A stretch of 23,408 nucleotides of DNA from an uncultured bacterium (lineage in GTDB: Bacteria > Cyanobacteriota > Vampirovibrionia > Gastranaerophilales > Gastranaerophilaceae), in NCBI GenBank assembly GCA_902772945.1, contig CACYCU010000004.1, forward strand, positions 1 to 23,408. Reading direction: 5' to 3'. A program made the translations under genes and the position numbers. Shown in pieces: positions 15,963 to 23,274 of this stretch. The notes beneath the pieces are model-generated. The model saw nothing but the letters and a program-made list of their open reading frames with translations, did no database searches and had not been told where the DNA came from. Numbering within the stretch: the first letter of the stretch is position 1; every line of letters starts with the position of its first letter.

Positions 15963-16433
15963 TTATTCTCCCCTTAGTATATAATCACAAAATTCTCTAA
16001 CTGCTCCTCGTCCGCCGTTTTTTGAAGAAACAAAATTTGCTGTTTGTTTAACTTTATCAACAGCATCAGACGGGCATCCTTTTAAGCCGACTTTTTCTAA
16101 AATGCAAATATCTGGCAAATCGTCACCCATATATGCAATTTCGTCAAAATTAAAATTATATTTTTTCATTATTTCTTGTAGAGTTTCGAGTTTATTTTTT
16201 GAACCCTGATGAAGTTCTTTTATATTAAGGTTTTGTGCACGGTGTTCAACAGTTCCGTTTTTTCTTGCCGTAATTATTGCAGTTACAATACCTGCATTGT
16301 TTAAATTTACAATGCCTTGTCCGTCTTTGGCATTAAATGTTTTGTATTCGTGTCCCAGTTCATCAAAAGTTAAACTTCCGTCCGTCAAAACTCCATCAAC
16401 ATCAAATGCAACCAGTTTAATTTTTTTTGTCAT
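15963..16433 (-). CDS. kdsC: 3-deoxy-D-manno-octulosonate-8-phosphate phosphatase KdsC
   Basis: This small HAD-family phosphatase makes free Kdo for LPS. The 156 residues have motif I AFDVDGVLTDG (Asp11, Asp13), motif II IITARKN, a conserved Lys region, motif IV GDDLPD, and the KdsC-type tail NGGRGAVREFCDYIL. The ribosome site GAGGGAA precedes the ATG. It heads the minus-strand run kdsC-queD-uppP and is divergent from the hypothetical gene at 16532. Its presence supports a Gram-negative-type outer membrane. A related nucleotidase in the C-type HAD group is the main alternative. Confidence 0.93.
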   Translation of the reverse strand: MTKKIKLVAFDVDGVLTDGSLTFDELGHEYKTFNAKDGQGIVNLNNAGIVTAIITARKNGTVEHRAQNLNIKELHQGSKNKLETLQEIMKKYNFNFDEIAYMGDDLPDICILEKVGLKGCPSDAVDKVKQTANFVSSKNGGRGAVREFCDYILRGE

Positions 16434-16531
16434 TTATTTCCCTCATAAAAATTATATTATAAATATCGTACAAAAAGACTATATTTAAAATAAAATTTAA
16501 ATTTTGTAAAATCTCAAACGACAAAAAATAT

Positions 16532-16780
16532 ATGATGAATTTAACATTTAATGACATAAATATGTTTAGAGATTATATAAAAACTTCCGGCAATACTGAT
16601 TTTGCAGTAGATTTGTCGAATATGAATATTTTTGAAAGTTTAAAATTTATAGTATTGTCATCGGAATATTATTACCAAAAATTCCCTAAAAACAAACTAA
16701 AATGTATTGTAAATTCAGACGATTTGCTTTCTTTGATATCCGGTTTTAGTGTAAATAATTTGGAAATATTACGTAATTAA
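16532..16780 (+). CDS. Small hypothetical protein
   Basis: The 82-residue protein is unrecognised. The pattern FAVDLSNMNIFESLKFIVLSSEYYY followed by NKLKCIVNSDD is an alternating strand-helix-strand order such as small STAS-like or regulatory domains show, but this is a loose impression. The start could be 16532 or the next ATG at 16535; neither has a clear ribosome site. It is divergent from kdsC across a 98-base AT-rich gap without a convincing promoter. A hairpin begins five bases after the stop. Coding is supported by regular codon use and the absence of alternatives, not by a known family. Confidence 0.65.
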   Translation: MMNLTFNDINMFRDYIKTSGNTDFAVDLSNMNIFESLKFIVLSSEYYYQKFPKNKLKCIVNSDDLLSLISGFSVNNLEILRN

Positions 16781-16808
16781 AAAAACGGACAATCATTAAG
16801 ATTGTCCG
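16779..16808 (-). terminator. Hairpin terminator, stronger on the minus strand
   Basis: CGGACAATC (16786-16794) / GATTGTCCG (16800-16808) is a 9-pair stem with a five-base loop. On the minus strand seven T follow (plus A-run 16779-16785); on the plus strand only GTATTTCATTTT follows. It may serve the gene ending at 16780 weakly, and an unannotated minus-strand transcript strongly. Confidence 0.6.
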
Positions 16809-17147
16809 GTATTTCATTTTCTGAAACAAAAAGGATTTACATTAAAAACCTTTTTGCACCCTCTCCCTTTTGATAGCCTATTGTTGGATAAATCCCCAAC
16901 TCCCAAGATTAATTTTATAATAGTCTAAAAGAGTAAAAAATAAATACCCAAAACAGTTTCCATGCCAATCTTTTTACAATTCCATTTTGTACACTTTTGG
17001 GAAACTCTCTTGGTATAAGCGTTTGCAGTCAATAAATTTTTCAAATAAAAAATTTACTAAATTTTTGTTAACACATTTGATAAAAACGCTTGCAAAGTTG
17101 AAAATACTCAAAAGCATGGTTATTTTGGTATTTTATAATAATTTTGC

Positions 17148-17282
17148 TGTCATTCTGTGCGTTAGCAAAGAATCTTCAAATTAATGAGATTTTTTGCTTA
17201 AGATGTCGTTGCATTCTGGATTGTCATTCTGAACTTGTTTAGAATCTTTATTGTCATTCTGAGGGCAGAGCCCGAAGAACCA
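17148..17282 (+). repeat. Three CATTCTGA-type dispersed repeats
   Basis: TGTCATTCTG starts at 17148, 17222 and 17252, each followed by a variable middle and GAATCT or GAAGAACC about 25-30 bases later (TGTGCGTTAGCAAAGAATCT; AACTTGTTTAGAATCT; AGGGCAGAGCCCGAAGAACC). Similar TGTCATTCTGAGCG...GAATCT repeats are known as intergenic elements in many genomes; the copies here are eroded. Confidence 0.7.
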
Positions 17283-17312
17283 CAAAAATATTATAAAATT
17301 TTTCTTACCTCA

Positions 17313-17341
17313 CCCTCTCCTACTAAAAAGATAGGAGAGGG
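17313..17341. repeat. Inverted repeat CCCTCTCCTA / TAGGAGAGGG
   Basis: A perfect 10-base inverted repeat with a nine-base loop, followed by AAATTTTT. Parts of the same motif occur at about 16857 (CACCCTCTCCC) and 19294-19300 (GAGAGGG). It may be a small dispersed palindromic element or a terminator. Confidence 0.6.
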
Positions 17342-17351
17342 AAATTTTTAA

Positions 17352-17380
17352 TTGTTAACAATTGTAACAGATTTTATAAC
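17352..17380 (+). promoter_or_regulatory. Promoter with a palindrome over the -35 box
   Basis: TTGTTA (17352-17357) and TATAAC (17375-17380) are 17 bases apart. The perfect 14-base palindrome AATTGTTAACAATT (17350-17363) covers the -35 box, so it could be an operator. The start would be near 17387, about 100 bases ahead of the coding start. Confidence 0.5.
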
Positions 17381-17488
17381 ATGTGAAATCAGCCATTTTT
17401 ATATGTTTTTACATGTTTGAGAGCAAAAAATGAAAGTCTTAAAATTTTACCCCTTGTAAAAGATTTTCAAAAAAACAGAGAGAGTAAG

Positions 17489-19003
17489 ATGCAAAAAATC
17501 GGATTAGCAAAACTGGATATTAAAACAAAGTCTTCAGGAGCAATGAAGTCTTCTGCAGCTGCTAATCTAAGCAATGCTCAGAGATCTTCAGGAATTTCAT
17601 ACGGAATAAAAGCACAGCGCTCAAACCAATCTATATTTAATCCCAAAATGTACTATAGTGGTTCAACAAGTGCTACCCGTCATGCTTTGAATGCAAGAGA
17701 AATAGTTAATATTTATAACGGACCTGTTAAAAAATCCAATGACAATGAAATGTCAGCAATGGAAAAAATTATGATGTGGTCAATGGTTGGCGCATCAGTA
17801 GCACAAGCAGGTGTCGGTATTGCAGCGGCAATAAAAGATATGAAAGGCAATAAAGCAACTACTCCAACAGATGGCAAAGGCTCTATTGTTGATAACAATA
17901 TCGGTAAATCTTTACAGGATTTAAAATCATCTTCAAATAAAATTGGAAGTGATGTAAATAAATTTAGTGCTGATTATAAAAACATTTCAGATAGTAATAT
18001 ATCTTCAATTAGCAGTAAATTAAACGCATTAGAAAGTAATGAAGTAACATTACAATATACAAGCAAGATAGATACTAATTTACTAAAATCGTCTGATTTA
18101 GGATTAAATTCTGATAGCTCATTAGACGATATAAAAAATGCATCAGATACTATTGAAAAAAATGATATAGCAAATGTTGACAAGTTCATTGAAACAATAA
18201 CTAATTTATCAGGTGAAATAACTACAAATATACAATCATTAGAAGGCCAATTATTACGTGCACAGCAGGCTGAAAGTAGTGGTCAACCTGCAAATCCATC
18301 AAGTGCTGAAATACAAGACCAAATAAACGCTTTAAATAAATTAAAAGCGGAGCTTAAAGGTGAGATAACAAATCAAGCAAATAAAGTAAAAGAAAATATG
18401 CAAACTCAACAAAATACACTAAAAGGGCTTCAAGAGAAAAAAGCTAAGAATATGGATGAAACATACAAAAAAGCTCAAGAAGGTGACAAACAAGTTGAAG
18501 TTAATAACAAAAAAATGAAAGAATTGAAGTCTAAAATTGATAAAGAGAAAAAATCCGACAAAAAACAATCTTTGATAGCTCAATATAATGCCTATGCTCA
18601 AAGCAACAGAGAGTTGAAAAAAGCATTTGAAGGATTAAAAGATATTAAAGATTCTAACGGAACTTCGTTTACTCCGACAAATGTAAATAATGCAAGTGTA
18701 GAAAATTATCCGCAGGATACAACTACAACAAGGACAAATGATAATGCTGACGATATGTACGGAAGAGACGGTCAATCTCAAGCCGGTGGTGCAGGACAAA
18801 GAAGAACTCCATCCACAATTATGCGTGCAGGCTTAGCAAGTGGCGCTTTAGCTTATCATGATGGCGTGTACGTAACAGCAGCCGGTGAAATTACTGTGAC
18901 TGGAACAAGAACCGGTAATCCGCAATATCTGCTTAACGGTCTAGATATCGGTTTAGATGCGGCAAGAACATTGATACAAAATGTAGGCGTAGATGAATCT
19001 TAA
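17489..19003 (+). CDS. Hypothetical low-complexity coiled-coil protein with one membrane segment
   Basis: I do not recognise this 504-residue protein. Residues 1-90 are Ser/Ala/Asn-rich and basic; one hydrophobic segment lies at about 95-115 (MMWSMVGASVAQAGVGIAAAI). After it comes a long Ser/Asn/Lys-rich helical part, with strong coiled-coil character in the second half (NALNKLKAELKGEI, KNRELKK-like heptads; many KKMKELKSK-type runs), then a Gly/Thr-rich end with AYHDGVYVTAAGEITVTGTRTGNP. There is no cleavable signal peptide. The start ATG 17489 follows AGAGAG; a frame from TTG 17417 would add 24 residues but lacks a good ribosome site. It is bracketed by CATTCTGA repeats in opposite orientation. 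Confidence 0.75.
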   Translation: MQKIGLAKLDIKTKSSGAMKSSAAANLSNAQRSSGISYGIKAQRSNQSIFNPKMYYSGSTSATRHALNAREIVNIYNGPVKKSNDNEMSAMEKIMMWSMVGASVAQAGVGIAAAIKDMKGNKATTPTDGKGSIVDNNIGKSLQDLKSSSNKIGSDVNKFSADYKNISDSNISSISSKLNALESNEVTLQYTSKIDTNLLKSSDLGLNSDSSLDDIKNASDTIEKNDIANVDKFIETITNLSGEITTNIQSLEGQLLRAQQAESSGQPANPSSAEIQDQINALNKLKAELKGEITNQANKVKENMQTQQNTLKGLQEKKAKNMDETYKKAQEGDKQVEVNNKKMKELKSKIDKEKKSDKKQSLIAQYNAYAQSNRELKKAFEGLKDIKDSNGTSFTPTNVNNASVENYPQDTTTTRTNDNADDMYGRDGQSQAGGAGQRRTPSTIMRAGLASGALAYHDGVYVTAAGEITVTGTRTGNPQYLLNGLDIGLDAARTLIQNVGVDES

Positions 19004-19138
19004 TCTGTCATAGAACTCATATCTTGAGTGAACTTAACAAATAGTTTTTTAATAATTTTGTCGTAAATATTTATTACAATAAGCTTTACTTTTTTATATA
19101 TATAGGTTAAAATGAATGCGGACAGTATTGTCGAGAAA

Positions 19139-19162
19139 AGAACGGGAATCCCCGTTCTTTTT
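19139..19162 (+). terminator. Intrinsic terminator upstream of rimP
   Basis: AGAACGGG (19139-19146) / CCCGTTCT (19151-19158) with loop AATC is followed by T to 19162. It lies 135 bases after the stop at 19003 and would end that transcript or a short one started at about 19120. Confidence 0.8.
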
Positions 19163-19180
19163 CGATTAATATGAAATTAT

Positions 19181-19222
19181 GAGATTCTACGCTCAGAATG
19201 AAGATCCTGAATCTCAGGATGA
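19181..19222 (-). repeat. CATTCTGA-type repeats on the opposite strand
   Basis: On the minus strand CATTCTGAGCGTAGAATCTC (19181-19200) is close to the classic form of the repeat. Next to it GTCATCCTGAGATTCAGGATC (19202-19222) is a more eroded copy. Those before the gene at 17489 point the other way. Confidence 0.65.
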
Positions 19223-19268
19223 CCAAAGGCCAGAATGTCAGCAAACGCCATCTTGAGCACTCTGCCGA

Positions 19269-19293
19269 ACAAAATGATTGAGTATCATTTTGT
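19269..19293. repeat. Inverted repeat before rimP
   Basis: ACAAAATGAT / ATCATTTTGT is a perfect 10-base inverted repeat with loop TGAGT. No T-run follows. It may belong to the adjoining repeat cluster or be a leader structure. Confidence 0.45.
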
Positions 19294-19337
19294 GAGAGGG
19301 AAGAAAGAACTCATAAAATAAAAAAAGAAAGGTTAGG

Positions 19338-19820
19338 ATGAAACAGGATATTAACAGGCACGAAATTTTAGAAAAAATTACACCGCTTATTGAAAATACA
19401 GCGATGAGATTTGGTTATATCCCGATTGAAATTGAATTTGTTAAAGAAAATCATCGCTGGTTTTTGAGGATTTATCTTTATTCAAAAGAAAAAGATGTCA
19501 CGCTCGATGACTGTGAAAATGTTACCAGAAGCCTTTCGGATTTTTTGGATGAGCTTATTCCGGTTAAATACTATTTGGAGGTGTCATCACCGGGGCTGGA
19601 AAGAAAATTCAAATCTGACAAGGAGTTTGTTATTTTTAACGGCAGAAGAATAAGTTTAAAACTTAAAGAACCAATTGAAGGCGAATCTGAAAAGATATTT
19701 AAAGGCGAAATTTTAGATTTTGATGAAAAAGAGGGTTTGAAATTCTTTCGCTTTGATGATGGACAGGAACTTCAAATTCCAAAAGAAAATATACAGTCAG
19801 CAAAATTATATATAGATTAA
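19338..19820 (+). CDS. rimP: Ribosome maturation factor RimP
   Basis: RimP helps assemble the 30S subunit. The 160 residues have the expected N-terminal alpha-beta domain and a C-terminal Sm-like barrel; YYLEVSSPGLERKF (about 78-92) is the family signature, and LDDCENVTRSLSDFLDE is typical. The ribosome site AAAGGTTAGG precedes the ATG. RimP normally stands directly before nusA, but here a four-helix-bundle gene with inverted repeats is inserted between them. Confidence 0.97.
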   Translation: MKQDINRHEILEKITPLIENTAMRFGYIPIEIEFVKENHRWFLRIYLYSKEKDVTLDDCENVTRSLSDFLDELIPVKYYLEVSSPGLERKFKSDKEFVIFNGRRISLKLKEPIEGESEKIFKGEILDFDEKEGLKFFRFDDGQELQIPKENIQSAKLYID

Positions 19821-19830
19821 AGTTTAGTAG

Positions 19831-20268
19831 GATAAGTTTGCTAAGTAGGATAGGTTCGTTACAGGAAAATGTATTATAAAGAATTAGAAGTTTGGAAAAA
19901 GTCAATAGAATTAGTAAAGGGAATTTATGAAATTTGTAATGAGTTTCCACAGAGTGAACAATTTGGTTTAACGGCACAGTTGAAACGTGCAGTTATTTCC
20001 GTACCGTCTAATATTGCAGAAGGTGCGGCAAGATATTCTAACAAGGATACTGCCAGGTTTATAGACACTGCACTAGGTTCAATTGCGGAAGTAGACACTC
20101 AATTAATTATAGCAAAAGAGCTAGGATATGCCAATAATATTGATGCAATTCAAATCTTGTTAAATCAAGTAAATGCTTTATTATTAGGTTTTAAAAAGCA
20201 TTTAAATAAAACACAAGAATAGCATTTTTAAAGAACTTATCAAACTTATCCTACCTAACAAACTTATC
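19831..20268 (+). mobile_element. IVS-like cassette: S23-family gene within 28-nt inverted repeats
   Basis: Arms at 19831-19858 and 20241-20268 are inverted copies, 24 of 28 bases identical, all four differences transitions (one gives a G-U pair in RNA). An outer AGTTT (19821-19825) / AAACT (20269-20273) can extend the stem past a five-base bulge. Each arm also holds a near-direct repeat of GATAAGTTTG. Between the arms is only the gene at 19869. 23S rRNA intervening sequences have this layout. The bounds are those of the repeats; the true ends are not known. Confidence 0.65.
19869..20222 (+). CDS. Four helix bundle protein, S23/23S rRNA intervening-sequence family
   Basis: The 117 residues have the family pattern: YYKELEVWKKSIELVKGIYE, FPQSEQFGLTAQLKRAVISV, PSNIAEGAARYSNKDTARF, LGSIAEVDTQLIIAKELGY, i.e. 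four amphipathic helices. Such proteins are encoded inside 23S rRNA intervening sequences of spirochaetes and others, and also occur elsewhere in genomes; their biochemical function is uncertain, though related forms are found within diversity-generating retroelements as accessory proteins. No reverse transcriptase is seen here. The ATG at 19869 follows CAGGA. The gene sits between rimP and nusA and is enclosed by 28-nt inverted repeats, suggesting insertion into the operon. Confidence 0.93.
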   Translation: MYYKELEVWKKSIELVKGIYEICNEFPQSEQFGLTAQLKRAVISVPSNIAEGAARYSNKDTARFIDTALGSIAEVDTQLIIAKELGYANNIDAIQILLNQVNALLLGFKKHLNKTQE

Positions 20269-20296
20269 AAACTAATAAAAAAGAAAGGAATAAATC

Positions 20297-21538
20297 ATGA
20301 TTAAAATCGGAACAGCGTTATTTGAAGCTTGCGAAGAACTTGAAAGAGAAAGAGGAATATCAAAAGAAGTTTTGATTGCATCTCTTTGTGATGCTATGGT
20401 TGCAGCTTACAAAAAACATATGAGAATAGGTAAAGAAGTTACCAATATCGAAGCCATTTTGGATGAACAATCAGGCGAAATAGGCGTTTTTGCAACAAAA
20501 TTGGTTGTAAAAAAAGTTGAAGATGCTGATTTGCAAATTTCTTTGAAAGAAGCTCAAGAAATAGCTGAAGATGTAGAAGAAGGCGACGAAATTAAAATTG
20601 AAGTTACTCCGGAACAATTCGGACGTATTGCCGCTCAATCTGCTAAACAAGTTATTACACAAAGAATTAGAGAAGCTGAAAGAAATTTGGTTCTGAACGA
20701 ATTCTTGGATAAAAAAGGAACTTTGACAACCGGTATTATTCAAAGAGTTGAAAACAGAAATGTAATAGTAAATATCGGTAAAACTGATGCTATAATGCCT
20801 CAAAAAGAACAAATTCCAGGAGAATATTACAAACCCGGAAACAGAATCAGAGTATTTGTTCTTAATGTAAAAGAAACAACAAGATTGCCTCAAGTTATCG
20901 TTTCTCATGCGCATGCAGAAATAGTTAGAGAATTATTTGAACTTGAAGTTCCGGAAATTGAAGACGGAATTGTTGAAATTAAATCAATATCACGTGAAGC
21001 AGGATACAGAACAAAAATTGCAGTTTGGTCAAATGACCCTGAAGTAGATTCTGTCGGAGCTTGTATCGGACCAAGAGGATCTAGAATACAAACAATTGTT
21101 TCCGAACTTAAAAATGAAAAAATCGATATCGTAAGATATTCGGAAGATCCTGTTGAATATATCGTAAACTCACTATCTCCTGCAAGAGTTGTTTCAGTTG
21201 ATATTTTGGCAAATGACGAATATGCTCACGAAGCAATGGTTGTTGTTCCGGATGATCAATTGTCATTGGCAATAGGCAGAGAAGGCCAAAACGTAAGACT
21301 TGCTCACAAATTGACCGGCTGGAAGATAGATATCAAGAGTGTTTCTCAAATGGAAAAAGCTGAAGCTGCAAACTTTGAAGCTTATGAAGAAGCTCCTGAA
21401 GAAGAATACTCAGAAGAACAACAAGATGAACTTCAAGCGGAAATTGAAGAAGAAATGAATCAACAAGCACTTGATGAAGAAGATCTTCAAGTTGATGAAG
21501 AACCAATTGAAGAAGCTTCTGAAGAAATTGAAGAATAA
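20297..21538 (+). CDS. nusA: Transcription termination/antitermination factor NusA
   Basis: NusA binds RNA polymerase and RNA and modulates pausing, termination and antitermination. The 413 residues show the N-terminal polymerase-binding domain (1-130), an S1 domain (about 138-200), KH1 with GPRG (258-261), and KH2 with GREG (327-330). The C-terminal part (356-413) is a very acidic Glu-rich tail rather than the repeats seen in enterobacteria. The ribosome site AAAGGA precedes the ATG. The usual next genes (ylxR, infB, rbfA) are absent; a terminator follows the stop. Confidence 0.98.
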   Translation: MIKIGTALFEACEELERERGISKEVLIASLCDAMVAAYKKHMRIGKEVTNIEAILDEQSGEIGVFATKLVVKKVEDADLQISLKEAQEIAEDVEEGDEIKIEVTPEQFGRIAAQSAKQVITQRIREAERNLVLNEFLDKKGTLTTGIIQRVENRNVIVNIGKTDAIMPQKEQIPGEYYKPGNRIRVFVLNVKETTRLPQVIVSHAHAEIVRELFELEVPEIEDGIVEIKSISREAGYRTKIAVWSNDPEVDSVGACIGPRGSRIQTIVSELKNEKIDIVRYSEDPVEYIVNSLSPARVVSVDILANDEYAHEAMVVVPDDQLSLAIGREGQNVRLAHKLTGWKIDIKSVSQMEKAEAANFEAYEEAPEEEYSEEQQDELQAEIEEEMNQQALDEEDLQVDEEPIEEASEEIEE

Positions 21539-21556
21539 ACTTTGAAACAAAATATA

Positions 21557-21582
21557 AAAAGCTCCCTTTTGGGAGCTTTTTT
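21557..21582 (+). terminator. Intrinsic terminator after nusA
   Basis: AAAAGCTCCC / GGGAGCTTTT, a 10-pair stem with a TTTT loop and a T-run to 21582; the matching A-run before it makes it potentially bidirectional. Confidence 0.9.
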
Positions 21583-21683
21583 CTTTTATTCCCGATTACT
21601 TGATTTGTAAAAAATGTTTACATAAGAAAGTTTAAAAGCAATAAATTCAAAAAAATTTTTTTATATAATTTATAGGGGATATT

Positions 21684-23132
21684 ATGGTTACAATAAATGT
21701 CGGCGCAAAAGGCTTAGACTACTTGCGTAGAATTATATTAAAGAGCAAACCTGTAGGACCGCTGGAACTATTTAGTTCTGTGCCAAAATCTACAGCAGGT
21801 CTTAAATATGCCCCTTTAAAGCAAAATGGAAAAGTTTTACTTGAAAAAATTCCAAAGACTAAAATAAATAAAGAACAGAACTTAAGTGTTTTGAATATTC
21901 CTCCTGAAGCTCGGGAATATTCATTTGCAAAAATAGGAAAAATAGAAGATCCCGCTTATTCTCAGGAAATATTTAGTTTTTATAATAAAGATGGGACTAT
22001 TATAAATCGCTTTATAAGAGAAAGTAAAAAAGATGATATTTTTATAGAATATTCTCCTTGGACTTGTAGCACAGATTTACCATGGAATTTTAGAAGAGCT
22101 AAGACAAGAAAAATAACAAGAATGTCAGTTAATAGAAATAAAGCAGAGCAAGATATTAAAATATACAAAGGATTTGAATTAACAAAAGATAATGCTATCC
22201 CTTTTATGCCATTAAACAATAAAAATGCAAAAATTATTTCTGAAGAATTACAGTTTGTCCAGGATGATGCTCCAAGATTTGATTTGGTAAAAGATAGTTA
22301 TGTAAAACGCTTTTATTACAGAGGTTTCCGTTTGGATAAAGGAGAAATTATTGAACGTAATCCAAATGAATTATTTAAACCCAAACCAAGCAATATAAAA
22401 TATTACAACATAAAAAGAACTTATGGAAAATCTCAAGAAATTCCGGAACATATCAGCTTGAAAACTCACAGTTTGTCAAATAATTCAGGTGAGATAAATA
22501 TAGATAAATCCGGTGCGAATTTATATTTGAAAAAAGAGGCTAAAGATGTTAAATTGACAAATTTTGAAAGTTATAATTCAAACAGTTATGCAGAAATTGA
22601 AAATAATCCTTTTGCAGCATATATGTATTTAAGACCGCAGACAAAAGGTAAATACCTTGAACGTTTTTTTGCCAAAAGAAAAGGGGTTTTGCCATTAAAT
22701 GTCAAGACCTATGTAAACTCAAATGAAGTTGCTCAAAATGCAGCAGCTCATTTTTCACCAAGTAAATGTCAAATACACGTAAAAGGGAAATACAATATAC
22801 CTTCTACATATGCGCATGAAAACGAACATTTATTTCAACATACACTAGCCGGAAGATACAATTTAACTGAATATGGTAATGTTGTTGGAGATTATACGCA
22901 AAAAAAAGGTGCAAAATTATTTGGAAAATGTCCTGAAAATTTAATGGCAGAAGGCAATAGATACACTCATGGTATAATTCATTATCCGCATACTTCGCCA
23001 AATGAAAACTTACGAGAAAATCCAAGTTATTGGCTTAATGAATTAGAAGTTGGAGCAAGAAATGAAGAACAAAAATGGTTACAGTATGATTATCTACCAC
23101 ATACTGAATTAATGAATCGATTAAATTTCTAA
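21684..23132 (+). CDS. Hypothetical protein with C-terminal HExxH zinc-peptidase motif
   Basis: The 482-residue protein is not of a family I can name. The N-terminal about 340 residues are polar and basic with no recognised domain or signal peptide. Near the C-terminus lies STYAHENEHLFQHTLAG, in which H378-E-N-E-H382 is an HExxH motif, two zinc ligands and the catalytic Glu. About 70 residues on, YWLNELEVGARNEE (E453, E455) could supply the third ligand, as in gluzincin-like peptidases. This makes a metallopeptidase likely but not proven. The ribosome site is TAGGGGATATT. A TATAAT box (21664-21669) has no good -35 partner. The gene stands alone between nusA and tuf. Confidence 0.82.
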   Translation: MVTINVGAKGLDYLRRIILKSKPVGPLELFSSVPKSTAGLKYAPLKQNGKVLLEKIPKTKINKEQNLSVLNIPPEAREYSFAKIGKIEDPAYSQEIFSFYNKDGTIINRFIRESKKDDIFIEYSPWTCSTDLPWNFRRAKTRKITRMSVNRNKAEQDIKIYKGFELTKDNAIPFMPLNNKNAKIISEELQFVQDDAPRFDLVKDSYVKRFYYRGFRLDKGEIIERNPNELFKPKPSNIKYYNIKRTYGKSQEIPEHISLKTHSLSNNSGEINIDKSGANLYLKKEAKDVKLTNFESYNSNSYAEIENNPFAAYMYLRPQTKGKYLERFFAKRKGVLPLNVKTYVNSNEVAQNAAAHFSPSKCQIHVKGKYNIPSTYAHENEHLFQHTLAGRYNLTEYGNVVGDYTQKKGAKLFGKCPENLMAEGNRYTHGIIHYPHTSPNENLRENPSYWLNELEVGARNEEQKWLQYDYLPHTELMNRLNF

Positions 23133-23179
23133 TAATTCAAATGTAGCAATTTTATTTGTTTTTAGAGATTAACAATCCC

Positions 23180-23207
23180 TTGACAAAAATCTTTGAGCGC
23201 ATATTAT
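23180..23207 (+). promoter_or_regulatory. Promoter of tuf
   Basis: A perfect TTGACA (23180-23185) and TATTAT (23202-23207) are 16 bases apart. The leader to the ATG is about 60 bases, ending in a strong ribosome site (AAAAAGGAG). Confidence 0.75.
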
Positions 23208-23274
23208 GTTATGGTAAACTAAAATACCAATATGTATTGTAGTATAAGTAGAGAAGAAAAAGGAGATTAATCTC

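Larger units (their letters stand above)
16809..17488. other. Gene-poor spacer with hairpins and CATTCTGA repeats
   Basis: No convincing protein gene lies here. It holds a hairpin AAAAAGG / CCTTTTT near 16829-16856, a CACCCTCTCCC element near 16857, an AT-rich stretch to 17140, three plus-oriented CATTCTGA repeats (17148-17282), an inverted CCCTCTCC repeat (17313-17341), and the promoter and leader of the next gene (17352 onward). A 65-residue frame at 16987-17184 is judged spurious. Confidence 0.7.
19004..19337. other. Spacer with terminator and degenerate repeats
   Basis: No gene is supported here. It contains a possible promoter TTTACT-17-TAAAAT (19085-19113), a terminator (19139-19162), minus-oriented CATTCTGA-like repeats (19181-19222), an ACAAAATGAT / ATCATTTTGT hairpin (19269-19293), and a weak promoter-like pair TTGTGA-18-TAAAAT (19290-19319) just ahead of rimP. 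Confidence 0.6.

Noticed and set aside
17019..17093. Inverted repeat AAGCGTTT / AAACGCTT about 60 bases apart
   Set aside because: Only eight bases with a long AT-rich loop; likely chance.
16987..17184. 65-codon open frame on the plus strand in the repeat-rich spacer
   Set aside because: No ribosome site, composition typical of AT-rich non-coding DNA, and its end runs into a CATTCTGA repeat.
17148..17282. CRISPR array from the three similar repeats
   Set aside because: Repeat bodies differ strongly after TGTCATTCTG, spacing is irregular, there are only three and no cas gene is present.
17417..17488. Longer start (TTG 17417) for the gene at 17489
   Set aside because: No ribosome site at the TTG; ATG 17489 follows AGAGAG at a better distance. 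It cannot be ruled out fully.
19869..20222. Diversity-generating retroelement accessory protein (Avd)
   Set aside because: Same broad fold family, but no reverse transcriptase, template repeat or variable target gene lies in the window.
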